64,000 nt of DNA. It comes from Tetrapyrgos nigripes (Eukaryota > Basidiomycota > Agaricomycetes > Agaricales > Campanellaceae). Shown in pieces: positions 21,200 to 33,852 of this stretch. The position numbers and the translations under genes are program-made. The notes beneath the pieces were generated by a model, which did not search any database, was not told the origin of the DNA, and was given only the letters and a program-made list of their open reading frames with translations. The stretch covers positions 62,001 through 126,000 of the forward strand of contig JAACJM010000081.1 of NCBI GenBank assembly GCA_013368315.1. The letters are read 5' to 3'. Position 1 is the first letter of the stretch; each line of letters begins with the position of its first letter.

Positions 21200-24100
21200 A
21201 TACATAATCACATCTGACAAAACTACAAGGCAATAATAGGTGTCTTTTCTGTAAGTGTAGAACAAACACAAACTTAAAGACTTTTATACAAATTGTAAAG
21301 TGCGAGTGTTCCAAGTAGTCAGAATACTCAACAGTTCACTTGTACTACAAGGACTTTTGGGGTTTTGGTAGGTTTTTGCATGAAGGCACACAAATTCAAC
21401 ACACAAAGACTATAACAAGTCCACAAGGTATAACCAACAGTTTCAATTCACAATTTGTAGGCCCAAATGCCTTATAACCAGTTTTACAAGTCTGAAGACA
21501 CACAAAAAGGTAACACACAAAACCAATAAATTTGATTCAACACTATTGACCCACACACTATGTTTATACTCAATGTGAGTGAGGTAAATTGGGTAGAAGC
21601 ATAGTCCATGTTTCACAGTCTCTACAGCTAGTGAGATGACCAACACTCTACAGTCTGTGGCTTTCAAGAAGCTTTGTCTGTATTTCATGCCCTCTTACTG
21701 ATACTCTATGTATGTGGCTTGAGTAACTATGAGAAATACCTAGTCCTTTTATACTACTCGCAGCTACCACTATACAGTTCTACATTTCTTTTTAATGTCC
21801 ACTAAAAGGTACATAAGAAAACAGAAATATCCTTCTAACTGCCAGTCCATACTTGTCAGTACTACTAGATTAAGTAGGTACCTTCTAATTAGGGTATCTA
21901 GGAAATATAGAATATCATCTAAAACTCATAGGGCTTTCTATGTTCCCTTTGCTTCATCCTCTTGACTAAGGGTACCTTTCTGGAACTGGCAGCCATAGTT
22001 ATTATGACTCACATAGCTTCACCATCCATGCTGGGCTCCACTCATCTGACTCCACATTCCTTTACTGCCAATCAGTTGCTATAGGTTTGTGTAGCCTTCA
22101 TTATTACTCCTCTTATGTTTTTCTGGCACTACTATAGACTTGGTGTCAATAGACCAGTTCATGGCATAGTTCTCTTATAGATGAGTCCTGCTCTCTATAA
22201 GGTCACATTTGTACCAATGAGAACACCTCAGTCATCAGGTACACACCTTGCTGATCTTACTGCTGCATTTGGAAACATCTTTACCCCTTTGGGGCTTTTG
22301 TCATTATGACTCATTCCTTAGATTGCATACTGGCGGTAATGAACTATGGGTTCCATTCCTTCACTGCTAGTCCATCCCTTTAGTACCATACAAAAGCTGA
22401 ACTCATACATATACACTTTATCCTACTTATCTATCCTTGCTGTCTTTCAAAAGACTATTCTTTCTGTTTTGCTTATAAGCAAGGTATCACTTACTATACT
22501 GCTAGTTCAGACATAGTCAGTTACTAGGGTTTTCCTCTGATTTCTCCAATTATGGTGCAATTATCAACCAGTGATTGTTTAGTGCTAGAGTCTCAGTTGT
22601 ATAGCTGATGCATTCCTTGCCTATGAATGGGGGCTTCACTTTCCCTTGAGTTGCACTGGCAGTACTAAACATGTTAATAGGTGGTTTTTGTAATTAAGTG
22701 CTAGGAACTACACCCAAACACAAAACCATATACAAATGTAAATGAGGCGAGTGTTCTGAGTAGTCAGAGTACTCAAACTCCCAGTTTACTTGTACTATAA
22801 GTACTTCTGATCCAGGTTTTTCAATGAAGTTAGCACTTAGCGCATGACACAATAAACACAAGTTTAACACCAAGGGGATCAATGAGTCCCAAATCAAACA
22901 CTTGTAGGCCACAGTTGCCTTAAAATCAAACACTTAATAGACCAAAAGGTCAACACAAAGATCACAGTTATAACCACAAAATGTTCAATTTAAACTCTAT
23001 TATCTCCAACACAATGTTTATACTCTTAGAGAGTGCAGTTAAGTTTGTTTAGAAGCTTTAGTCTGTGTTTCACATCCTCTACTATTGCTAGCGAGATCCA
23101 ATACTCTACAGTACGTGGCTTGGGTAGCTACTCGTAATATCTGGTCCTTTTATACTACTAGCAGCTACAACTATACAGTTACTTATTTCTTTTTGATGTC
23201 CGCTAAAAGGTACATAGAGAAAATACAAAACAAATCGAAAAATCCGTTAGCGAGTTCTACCTATTTCCTCGTAAGTAAAGACTTGCTTATTAGGATATAC
23301 AGAAACTGTCTAATATTATTTAAATATTTGTAGGAACTTTCTTCAGTCCTCTTTGTAAGCCATCTGGTGTTTTTGTGTACTGTCCTGGTTAGCGAGCATC
23401 GCATCTATGACTCAGAACACTCCACTTATGACCACTAGGTCCCTCATACGCATCCTTATGCTAGGGGCATAGGGTTTTCTTGTAGTTTCTTTATTCTGTT
23501 CAGTTTTCCTTTCCTTTATATGCACTCTATGCATTGCCAACAGTTTACTACTTAGTTCTACATATGAGTCCAGTTCTTCTGCAGTCCTGTTCACATACTT
23601 ATTCACCCTTCAACACTTCAATGCCTAGCTAGATGCTTACTGACAGATTTATCCTTATCCAGAAATACTGTTACCTGTTTGGGTTGTATTCCGATCATTT
23701 GGATGTACTGTGACTTAGCGCCTCTGTCCCTTATATCTCTGTATAGAGACATCTGTTCACTATCCCCTCTGTACTGATGGATAAGCTGAACTCTCTGGGA
23801 TCCTGTACATATATACTTTGTCCTACTTTTATCCACATGTACCTTTTACAGATACTTAAGATTCCTTCGAAGCTGTCTTAGTACTACCAGATTTACCGAC
23901 ACATAGATCTAGACCTAGCGTGCTTGTCGACATGTCCAATCTTAGTGCTGTCTTCTCTGATCGACCTTTCAGCTGAGGATTGTGCTGCTTATGCGTTCCT
24001 ATGCCTGTGAATAGGGGCTATCCTGCACTTCACTGTCCTTTTGGATCACACTAGCGGTACTAGTCGTTATAATAGGATTTGAAAGCCTTTGTAGGCTATC

Positions 24101-25290
24101 TTTATTATTTGGTGGGTCTGCTATCATAACTCCAACTCATACATATCTATCATAGTATTTAGAATGAGTTGTTTCTCCATCCATAAGTGCTTAATATTAT
24201 TGTACCATTGTTTTCTAGTCCTGCTAGGTCTTAACTAGCAGTTCAGGGCTCACCCTAGTCCTCTTATTCCCTTAAAGAATGTCAAAACTGATATTATGGA
24301 CCAAAATCTAAGTATGTATACAGTGATTTTGTATGGCGTATCAGCGTTATACTCATTGTCACAAAAAGTGACGGTCCCCCTATTTTTTGAAGATATCTCG
24401 AGAACGGCTACAGGTATTGACTTCAACCAAGTTGTACATTTGTTTGTTAGTAAAATAGAAAACTTTTGAAACCCAATTTGAGATCCCCAAGCAAAGGAGC
24501 ATTTCTGTAGAGGCATATTTCACAAAACCCCGTTTTGCTACAACATGACATGATTTTCTCTGGGAAAATCCAACCACACCAAGTGAAAGAGCAACATTGA
24601 AAACAGGGGATGGAACCCACTCCCCAGTTGTCAGAATAAAATTGAGTGAGAACGTTGAGAAAGAAAACACCTTCAAAGACACAAAAATGGCCATTTCATG
24701 GTGTTTTATTTCTCAACGTTCTCGCTCAATTTTATTCTGACAACTTGGGAGTGGGTTCCATCCCCTGTTTTCGATGTCACTCTTTCACTTGGTGTGGTTG
24801 GATTTTCCCAGAGAAAATCATGTCATGTTGTAGCAAAACGGGGTTTTGTGAAATATGCCTCTACAGAAATGCTCCTTTGCTTGGGGATCTCAAATTGGGT
24901 TTCAAAAGTTTTCTATTTTACTAACAAACAAATGTACAACTTGGTTGAAGTCAATACCTGTAGCCGTTCTCGAGATATCTGTCACTTTTTGTGACAATGA
25001 GTAGTAGGAATTTGTTACAAAGTCTTTATAGAACCTTTGTATAGTATATGGGGTGGATCTGCTACTATAACTGAAGCACTGTACACATCAACCATAGGAC
25101 TTAGAATAAGCATATCCTATCCATAAGTACTTAGCTTCATTGTACTGGCATGTACACTTAGTCCACTAGCACTTTAACTAGCAGTTCGGGACTCACTCTA
25201 GTCCTTTATATACCAATTGAAGTGGTGAACCAGCTTTCTAACTGCCAAATAGTGTTTCTATATGTGAATTTTGTATAGTGTATCAGCAAA
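21200..25290. repeat. LTR-like insertion splitting the LINE: two ~1.4-kb direct repeats plus a third partial copy
   Basis: About 21255-22680 and 22700-24090 are diverged direct repeats sharing ordered blocks (for example AGTCAGAATACTCAA at 21318 against AGTCAGAGTACTCAA at 22765, and GTCCTTTTATACTACT in both). The tail of the second copy (about 24090-24350) is repeated at about 25004-25285. The order looks like solo or tandem LTRs that recombined, with no internal coding left. A palindromic element (24352-25001) sits between two tail copies. The exact ends and strand of the original element are unresolved. Confidence 0.5.
24352..25001. mobile_element. Near-perfect 650-bp palindrome, TA target duplication
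   Basis: The ends CTCATTGTCACAAAAAGTGAC and reverse complement are flanked by TA (24350-24351 and 25002-25003). Arms of about 310 bp differ at only a few positions and surround a loop of roughly 25 bp. Mirror-image open frames on the two strands (24380-24694 minus, 24698-24994 plus) follow from the palindrome. Arm identity suggests recent activity or gene conversion. Tc1/mariner-type cross-mobilisation is inferred from the TA duplication. Confidence 0.85.
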
Positions 25291-25299
25291 GGCACTCCC

Positions 25300-26660
25300 A
25301 AGAATGCCATACACAGTTGATGTTGTTTTAGTTCCTCAAGCTAGGTGGGGTACCAACACCAGACAGGTGGATGGAAAGCCTTTTGGTAGAGTGGTTATCA
25401 GCATCGAGCAGCAATTTTGGTAATGGGAGCCATGCCCACTACAGCAACCAACATCTTGGACATCTGTGCTGGATTATTACCCTTACCCCTGGAAGTTGAC
25501 CATCACTGTCACTGTGCAGCAACCTGAATTGCCTCTCTAGATGCCTCTCACCCACTCATGGTCAGGGCAAAGGCTGCAGCAAAACATCCTAACATTTGTC
25601 ACCACTTTTCACCACTACATGACCTGATGGGATTTTTTGGACTACAACCTGACATGATGGAGAAGAGAAAGGTGGTGAGGTTCACAGTGCAGTGGAACCC
25701 AAATCTGGAGATACAGGTATGGGAGGATAAGGAGGTGGAAATGGAGGTGTTGAGGGAGGATAAGGCAAGGTTTCAGTTTTTTACAGATGGGTCGGGCAAG
25801 GATGGAGGAGTTGGAGCATTGGCAGTGTATTACAGGAATGGATGATATAAGGACATGTTACAATACCACCTGGGCAGCAAGGACAATCACAAAGTCTATG
25901 AGGGTAAATCTGTGGGGCTGATTCTAGCCCTGCACATGCTCACGAAGGTGGCACAGCCAATCTCAGTCTCAATATATGTAGGCAGACAACACAACAGCAA
26001 TAACAGCAACAGACACCAGCACTAGTGGCCTGGCATACTATCTTCACAACATATTCCATACCATACTTGTGGCACTCAGGAAATGTCACCCCCACTTGCA
26101 AGTCACTATATCTTGGATACCTGGGCATCAGGGCATAGAGAGCAATGAACATGCAGACTGAGAAGTGAAGAAGGCATCATGGGGTTGCTCTAGTCCACAG
26201 AGAGACCTTCCCAAACAACTACATGGTTGCCTACCACACAGTTGTACTGCTGCAGTACGAGTCTTTTGCTGACACCTTGAGGCCAAGCATGACAAACAAT
26301 GGGAGTGATCTCCAAGATACCGGTTGTTTCAATCCACTGACCCAGCAGGTGCTACCAAGGCAACCAAGAACTATCTCAAACTTGTCAAAGGTCTTCTCAT
26401 TGTCACACCAGTCTACTCATCTGTACAACATCACCAAGGCTGACTTCCCTACCTGCCCATGCTGCTGACATGCCCCAGAAACTGTCCACCACTACCTGCT
26501 GGAGTGTCCTGCTTATTATGTTGCCAGGACTAGACTGTGACAGGATATTGGACACCACAACATGAATTTGCACTCATGTCGGAGATTTCTGAAAGGCATA
26601 TAATGGCATTATATGATGTCGGTCAGACATGTGCTTGAATTATAACTGCCTATTTGGGAC
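25300..26660 (+). pseudogene. LINE 3' part: RNase H domain remnant
   Basis: Frames contain the RNase H landmarks FFTDGSGKDGGVGA (first Asp), VYEGKSVGLILALHML (Glu), VSIYVDNTTAITA (Asp) and TISWIPGHQGIESNEHAD (His and last Asp). Several stops separate them. A downstream segment with CPRN and similar Cys motifs is the usual C-terminal zinc-binding remnant. It continues the LINE interrupted at about 21195. Confidence 0.75.
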
Positions 26661-27060
26661 AGTGTCCAGCTTAGACTTCAAACACGCTTAATGACATCAG
26701 TTCAAGACATACTGACCTGGGACTTCATTTGCAGGTAGATAGGGATAGTTAGATTTGGAGAAATATAATAGATTTATTTGGGGATGGCACTGACAGATAA
26801 TCAAGAAGAGCTAATCTCTTTAGAACAATAAGGAGCAATAGCACAGTAGCTATGCATGTCAGCACAATTATCATTTGGGGACATTCTGCTTGACATGGGT
26901 TCAAATCAGACAGGTAACATATGCACATAGAACGGCCCCTGACTGTATACAGAAGATATTCCAGCTGGCTCTATCTGTTTGGTTGGCTATACTGGGTACT
27001 ACACTGGGAGTGGAGATGCCATGCTTTGCGTGGAATCTGGAATTCATAATACTTTTATCT
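26661..27060. other. LINE 3' flank; copia target site
   Basis: No gene seen. TATCT at 27056-27060 is the left target duplication of the copia element. GGTTCAAATC near 26889 resembles a tRNA B box but no A box or cloverleaf was found. Confidence 0.4.
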
Positions 27061-27345
27061 TGTTGAATTGGCGAATTAGTAAGCAGCCATCAACACTAGA
27101 TTAGATATAGATTAGATAGTAATCTAGTTAGTTACGCTTACTATACATCAGAAGTTCTTAGATAAGTAGTCACATGTATTATATAGAACAGTATATAAGG
27201 ACTCGTAGGTTGCCCTACAAGTAAAAAGGATTTCCCTTACTACTTATCGCTCTTAACCTCTAACAAACCGCTCTAACAAGCACTTTCACATCCCCAGGTA
27301 AGTATGCAGTTGCCACTACGTATATAGAACATAGCCTGCTCAACA
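27061..27345 (+). repeat. Copia 5' LTR
   Basis: 285 bp, TGTTGAATTGG to CTGCTCAACA. TATATAAG at 27192-27199 is a likely TATA box for the element transcript. It differs from the 3' LTR at two transitions; one is CG here and CA in the 3' copy. Confidence 0.95.
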
Positions 27346-27357
27346 GGTTATGGGCCC
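27346..27357 (+). other. Copia primer-binding site (half-tRNA type)
   Basis: GGTTATGGGCCC directly follows the LTR. It is nearly complementary to the anticodon arm of eukaryotic initiator tRNA-Met (GGGCTCATAACC), the internal priming site known for many copia elements. Confidence 0.65.
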
Positions 27358-27671
27358 CGCAAGCCCTGGACATCGCACCATTACTGGCAGCCGTCCTAGA
27401 CTGCGTAATACCTGGTAGCGCCCCTGCAGCTGCTTGAACATCGCCCTCTGTGGCAGAAGTTCTTTACATGTGCCTTAATGGCTGCTGCATGTGCTCAGTA
27501 GCGCCTTCATGGCTGCAAGCTGGTATAATGCACACCAGGGATAATCACTGTCATAAGCGCACTAAGTCGCAGCTTTCCATTTATTTTATGGTGCATCCTT
27601 AACGCCGCCGCTTATCTTGCATATAGAATGTTATGCTGACAGATTGATTACATCCCCAGATCACATTTGAA

Positions 27672-30600
27672 ATGTCTTCCGGATCAAGCTTCATGTCCAC
27701 CATTCCAGAACTCACTGGACCGAACTATACCCTTTGGGCCAGCAAGTCCAAATCTTGGCTTCAATCTCAGGGCATCGCTTATGTCCTCAATACCCCTCGT
27801 CCCGGAGATATTGAAATGACTCCAGCTCCTGCCCCCGCTGCTCCCACTGGTACCACTGCTGGTGCCGCTGCAGGAGCAACCGATGAAGAAGCATCTCCTA
27901 CTCATTTTACCACTGCTGCCACCGGCAATACAGCCAATTGGGACAAAGATAACGACATGGCCATGGGAGTTATCAAACTCCATGTCTCTCAGGCCATTGG
28001 TATGAAGCTCAAAGAGATCACTACCGCCAGACGTATGTGGGGAACACTCAAAGATCTCTACGGTAAACCTGGAGCTGCTGAAATCTTTCAGAACTTCAAG
28101 CGTGCCATGAATGTTGAAATCCCGTGCAATGCCCATCCAGGCGCTGCCATTGATCTCATCAAAATGTATCTCACTCGGATCAATAACACTGGCGAAAATA
28201 TGGCCATTCCCCTCTATCTCCAATACATGATCGTTATCAACAAACTCCCCGCCGATATCTACGACTATGTCATTGCCAAAGAAACTCAGGATGACATCGA
28301 CGCTTTCGAAGATGGGTCCTTGGATGACCTCTGTACTCAGGTTGTTAACACCTGGGAAGCTCATGGCGGAAAGAAACCTCAATCTGCCAATGCCACTAAA
28401 ATCATGGCGATCAAACACAAATGCAAACCTCCTGTCTTCGAGGAACAGCAGCAGCAGCGCCATAAAGGCAGCAGCAGCACTTGGAGAGGCAACTGGCGAG
28501 GCCGCAGAAAACGCACTGGTGAACAAACATGCCAGAAGCAACAAGCCCAGAGTATGGGTCCTATTAAATTAGGACATTCACACGTCATACATGCAGCGAA
28601 AATCTTCAAGGAAACTCCGACCATTACGGTCATGGAGCCTTCCACCAAAGATGTGCGTAAACCCTTCTTTAGCGAGACGGTAAAGCCTTTTGACGGATTT
28701 TTCTCATCTGTCCAGAATGCCTTTAAAACTGCTTGTAACAATGGGATTAAGCCAACTGGTGAGCTCCTCAAAGACCTTGAACTAGAAAACATGTCTCATT
28801 CCGAAGCCTCTACCTCTACCTCTCTCCCTCGTCCTTCTATCATTTCCGATGGTCGTTCTTTCATGGAACGATACTATTGGCAAAACCTCGTCGCCCCCTA
28901 CCCTCACGGCTTCTCCCATACTGACTCAAATCCTAACCATGATGACGACCATTGGTTTGCCATCTGCGATGGCAAACCCACTTCTGATGGTTGGGGTGCT
29001 TCAAATTGGGGTACTCCACAGCAAGAGGAGGCGTGGAACAACTTCGGGTGGAAGCACGACAAGTGCGTGGGAACGGACGACGACGCCAAAATGGCCGAGG
29101 AGGACGACAGGCTGTCAGACAGCCTCATTTCCAACGTGGGGAGCATGAACTCGGAGGAGTTCGAGAAGGAAAAGGAGGAGTCCACCAAGCAACTCAGAAT
29201 GTGGGAGGCCGGTCTTGTCGACATGGGGGATTCCAACAAGGAGAACATCGACCCAAACCACAAAACAGTCGTGGAGCGTCTTCAAATGGTCAACGACAAG
29301 ATGACCCAAAGATGGTATTTGGGGAGTTCAACAGGGAGTACAACGAGGACCTCGATGGGGACCTCGACCAGATGAGCGCCTCCAATTCATCGGGGTGGAG
29401 CCAAGCGTGGTCTGTTACCCCCTTATTCGAGGAAATCTCCACGTCCCCCAGTGCTTCCAACTCAGGTGCCAACGAGGATGCTGACTCGATGCCAGGCCTC
29501 GAAACACCACCGTCGAGTTCTCCAGATATGGATGTTATATCCCTCAGATCTGACTCCGAGGAGGAGATTATTTCTGAGGGTTGGAATGATGGCAGGTATT
29601 ACAGGTACGCCACACCCTCTTCCTCTTCCATTGTGAATAGAGTATCTGACACATTTCATACAGTGCAGATGATGAGCCCAGTCACATGTGAATTATTATT
29701 ATCACATGCTTGTAACATATTTATACATACCGCTCCTCTGGGCTCTATTAGCCCCTCTATTTATAATGAACCCAATATATTATGTCCCTGTGGGACTTAT
29801 TATTCATCTTGTGTGAATTGCAAGGGAAAGAACACTCTCATCAACCAGAAACATTATTACAATGCCTGGTTACTCGACTCTGGAGCATCTGCTCATTATA
29901 CTTTTGACTTAACCGATTTTGTTGAGTCACATAAAGTAGATCCAATCTCCATTCAAACTGCAAATGGAGTTACAAAAACAAACACTGCTGGTACCGTCAT
30001 CATACAACAGGGATCTCGTTACTTCAAGATTGCCCCTGTTTATTATGTTGCCGATCTAAATCAACGGTTACTGTCACTTGGCACATTCCTACAGTCAGAC
30101 AAAGTGACAGTTCATGGATCAGACAAAATGATCATGCTGATGAAGCATGACAAAATGACAGATGTAGATGGAAATACAATGCGTCGTCGCTGGTTAACAT
30201 TCACCAACCGATCACCGGAAGATACCATTTACTATCTTCCTCACACCAAAACTGATGTCACCTCCTTGGCAGACACTATGACTTATGAAATCAACTTCGA
30301 CTTAGCACATCAACACGCTGGTCACCCTTCTCGTGATATTCTCAAACATCTTTGAACACATACCGATGGCTGGCCAGAATTCAATATTCCTTTACAACCA
30401 CCTATATGCCGCAGATGTCTTGAAGGAAAAACACCACAACGAGTTTACCCACCATCAGAAAGACGGGCATCGCGTCCCTTTGAATTAATCCATTCGGATC
30501 TCAAAGAATTCCCCACTGAATCATATCACAAATTCAATTATATGATAATCTTTTTGGACGACTTTACATCTAACGCATGGGCTTTTCTGTTGAACAACAA

Positions 30601-33600
30601 GAAAACGCCAGTGCATGTTACTCGACAATGGCTCGCCATGGTTGAGAATCAGTACAAATCTAAAGTTGAACAATGGATGTCTGATGCAGGGGGAGAATAT
30701 ATCAAAGGTGCCTTCATCAAAATGTTGAAAGACAAAGGCATCAAGATTCTACAAAGCGCACCATACACCCCCCAACAAAAGGGTTGTGCTGAGCACCTCA
30801 TGCGCACTATAATGGATAAGGCTGAGGTGATGCGCAAACACACGTGTCCTCCTGACAGCTGGTGGGAATTTTGTGTCACACATGCAGTATATTTGTATAC
30901 GCGCACTCCGATGTGGCAACATAACTGGATTACACCATATGAAGTTCTAGAAAAGGAAAAGCCTCGTATGGATCACTTACGTGTACTTGGCTGTGGAGCG
31001 TATGGTTACGTTCCAGCGAAAATTCGAAAGAACAAACTCGCTTCCAAAACAGAGCTTATGACCTATCTTGGTCCCGCCCCTGGCACTGGGTGCAAACACT
31101 TGTAATTCCTTGGATATACAGAGGAATTACACAAGACTTACACTGGTACACTCAATATGTAAGTCCACTTGACTTACTGAAGTATTAGCAAGGACCACTG
31201 TGAGACTTCATGCCTTACAATGGTTTTATATAATTGTTTTATTTTTCTTGGTCTCTGGTAATACTTCAGTAAGTCAAGTGGACTTACATATTGAGTGTAC
31301 CAGTGTAAGTCTTATGTAATTCCTCTGTATATCCAAGGAATTACAAGTGTTTGCACCCAGTGTGGCGGACATGGTGATCTATTCATGAGAAAGAACAATG
31401 CACTATTCACTGCACCACAAGCAGTATTTGACGAAATGTTGTTTCCTAGATGTGACAGAATCACAACAAACTCTAAACGACTTCCTATAACGTCAAAAGA
31501 CGTTCCAAACGATCCTAATGAGGATACTCCTCAAATGTTTGATGGACATTTTGACATCCCAACCAATGCACCTTCCAAAAGGAGACCTGATGTTCGGCAT
31601 GACGATACTGACAGACAGAGTCCGTGGAGATCGCCACTGGAAACGCTGCCTCCGAGATCTGAATCTGAACCTGAAACACCACCACAGCTTCCACAGACAC
31701 CTCCGAGGCGACCAAGGCAGTCACTGAATCCACCTCCTGCACCCAGACAAACTCAACGTGACAGGAGAGCACCAAAAACATTTGTGCCAGACTCTAATCA
31801 AGCCTGGAGACAGGGGAGCACTCGGCCCCCTGGCATGCGTGCACGCGATGCAGATAGACAGGTCGCAGCTGATAAACGCGACACTGATAGAGCCGCAAGA
31901 GAACGTGAGGCATGGCGACAGCTAAACCAGCCACACGGGACTGCAGCTGCAGAATCACAGGATCCCAGTCCTAGTTCTGCAGGACAAAGTGACTCAGGAG
32001 ACGCTGATGAAGGTCTCAAGCCACATTCGTCCACATCAGACGATGAGAATTCTGCATCTAATACAGATGGTAACGATCTTTTAGAAGATCAGGCACAACT
32101 ATGCCAGGAAGGGGGAGTACAGATGATAAATCTCTTGCTTAATAATGCAATTGACTCTAAATCTCCCCACGAATGGACAGTCCGAGAAATATCGCTCTTA
32201 CCAGATAGAGAGCAAGAGGAATGGAAAATCGCTTGCCGTGAAGAATTAGAGGTACTTCGCAGGTGCGGAACTTTCCAACTCGTAGATCGTCCTGAGAATA
32301 GGAAAGTCATAAAAAACCGATGGGTCTTTGACATCAAAACTGATGGTTGTAAGAAGGCGAGACTTGTCGCTAAAGGTTTCTCACAGATTGAAGGTCTAGA
32401 CTTCGATCAAGTCTTCTCTCCAGTTGTTTGCTTCGAGATGGTGCGCCTTATCTTCGCATTGGCAGCCCTCAATAATTGGCATATCTCAGGTGTCGATGTT
32501 CGTAGTGCCTATCTTTATGGCATACTCGAAGAAGAGATCTATATGGAACAACCGGAAGGTTTTATAGAACCTGGTAAAGAACGCAAAGTCATTCGGCTAC
32601 TTTGCGCTCTATATGGACTTGAGCAAGCTGGTCTTGCTTGGTGGAAAGGTCTCGACAAGTCCATGGCAGAACTTGGTTTCAAACGAATCAACTCTGATGC
32701 TGGAATCTTCATATATAATCAAAACGGTTACATTGTCATTGCCGTTGTCTACGTTGATGATGCTCTATTCTGTGGAGCAGACAAACAGCTAGTGCTCAAA
32801 CTAAAAGCAAAGTTTATGAAGAAATGGGAATGCAGGGATCTTGGCCATGCCAAAGAATTTCTTAGGATGAACATCGTCCGGAAAGGCAGCAAAATCTATC
32901 TTGATCAATGTGCCTACCTTGAAAAGGTACTAGAATAATGTGGTATGCAAAACGCGAAAGCTTCTGCTACTCCGTTACCTGCAGGATACTATCCTATAAA
33001 AAACAAATCTCCAGTTGACCCAGTGCTTTGACAGAAATATCAAACTGTCATCAGGTCTCTTCTTTACATCATGTTAGGAACTCGTCCTGACATAGCCTTC
33101 GCCGTTACCAAAATGGCACAGCACACTGCAAACCCTTCAGATGATCACTTAACCAAAGCTCTCTGGATTTGTCATTACCTCTTAGGTACTCAACACTACG
33201 CATTAGTGTATGACGGATCCAAGAAAAGGATCACTGAATCAGATCCATTAGGAACTGGTCTTGCTGCATACACAGATTCTGATTGGGCATCCGACCCAAA
33301 CGATCATTGATCACATACTGGCTTCTTCCTAACACTAGCCCGTGATACTTTCTACTGGGCCTCTAGAGCTCAAACCACAACCGCATTAAGTTCTACCGAA
33401 GCTGAGTATATGGCACTTAGTGATTGTAGTTGCCAAGTCATCTGGATAAAAGCTCTCTTAAAAGAACTTAACATCGAGATGAAAGCTATCGATATCTATG
33501 GGGACAATCAAGGATCTATATTCATCACATCCAATCCTGTTACAGAACGACGTTCAAAACACATTGCTGTCAAGTATCACTTTATCTGTGAACATGTCGC

Positions 33601-33730
33601 AAATGAAAACGTCATAATAAAGTTCATAGAAGGAAGCGATAATCCTGCCGATATGTTCACAAAGAACCTGGGCAAACTAAAATTCGAGAAGTTCAGATCA
33701 CAACTAGGACTTCAATTTTATACTAGTTGA
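27672..33730 (+). pseudogene. Copia gag-pol polyprotein, interrupted
   Basis: Gag starts at 27672 (MSSGSSFMSTIPELTGPNYT, then a retrotransposon gag core with RRMWGTLKDLYGKPG) and stays open to 29375, but the downstream pol frame is entered by a -1 change near 29310-29320. Pol then shows protease LLDSGASAHYT near 29870, a gag-pre-integrase AHQHAGHPSRDIL, integrase with HSDL, SDAGGEY and QQKGCAEHLMRT (D, D, E), a long basic/Pro-rich linker, reverse transcriptase with DVRSAYLYG and YVDDALF near 32750, and RNase H with AYTDSDWAS, STEAEYMAL and YGDNQGS. Stops are at 30353 (TGA), 32936 (TAA), 33029 (TGA) and 33308 (TGA), and a MITE lies at 31084-31362. All pol pieces lie in one frame, so loss of function looks recent. 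Confidence 0.9.
31084..31362. mobile_element. CACTA-type foldback MITE inside copia pol, 3-bp duplication
   Basis: The arms of about 100 bp (31084-31187 and 31260-31362) are reverse complements and begin CACTGGGTGCAAACAC. TGG flanks both sides (31081-31083, 31363-31365). CACTG ends and a 3-bp duplication are typical of CACTA/EnSpm elements. Removing 31084-31365 restores an uninterrupted pol codon series across the site. The inserted length plus duplication is 282 bp, a multiple of three, but the MITE supplies stop codons. Confidence 0.9.
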
Positions 33731-33842
33731 GCCCTGGTATAATGTATCATAGAATCTTGGTACAATGTATCTTAAATAATGAAGATGAACCTCGGCTGCT
33801 TATAGCGCCTTTATGCTTATGCGCACTAATAGTGCAGCTTAG

Positions 33843-33852
33843 CAAGGGGGAG
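33843..33852 (+). other. Copia polypurine tract
   Basis: CAAGGGGGAG immediately precedes the 3' LTR, the expected site for plus-strand DNA priming. Confidence 0.75.

Larger units (their letters stand above)
18170..26660 (+). mobile_element. Decayed RNase H-bearing LINE (I/Tad-like), split by later insertions
   Basis: Going along the plus strand there are a gag-like zinc-knuckle region, an AP-endonuclease region, a reverse transcriptase region and, after a 4-kb interruption at about 21200-25290, an RNase H region and a Cys/His-containing tail. The domain order and the presence of RNase H fit I- or Tad-type LINEs of fungi. Every frame carries several stop codons. CpG appears rare. The LINE is older than the copia element, which inserted just past its 3' end. 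Confidence 0.75.

Noticed and set aside
24380..24994. Two long, near-identical proteins encoded on opposite strands
   Set aside because: They are mirror images produced by the palindromic element 24352-25001; there is no domain and no independent evidence of coding.
26880..26900. tRNA or SINE promoter (B-box-like GGTTCAAATC)
   Set aside because: No A box at the right distance and no cloverleaf could be drawn.
27684..28544. A 286-codon minus-strand frame
   Set aside because: It lies antisense to copia gag and is a shadow of the gag codon pattern.
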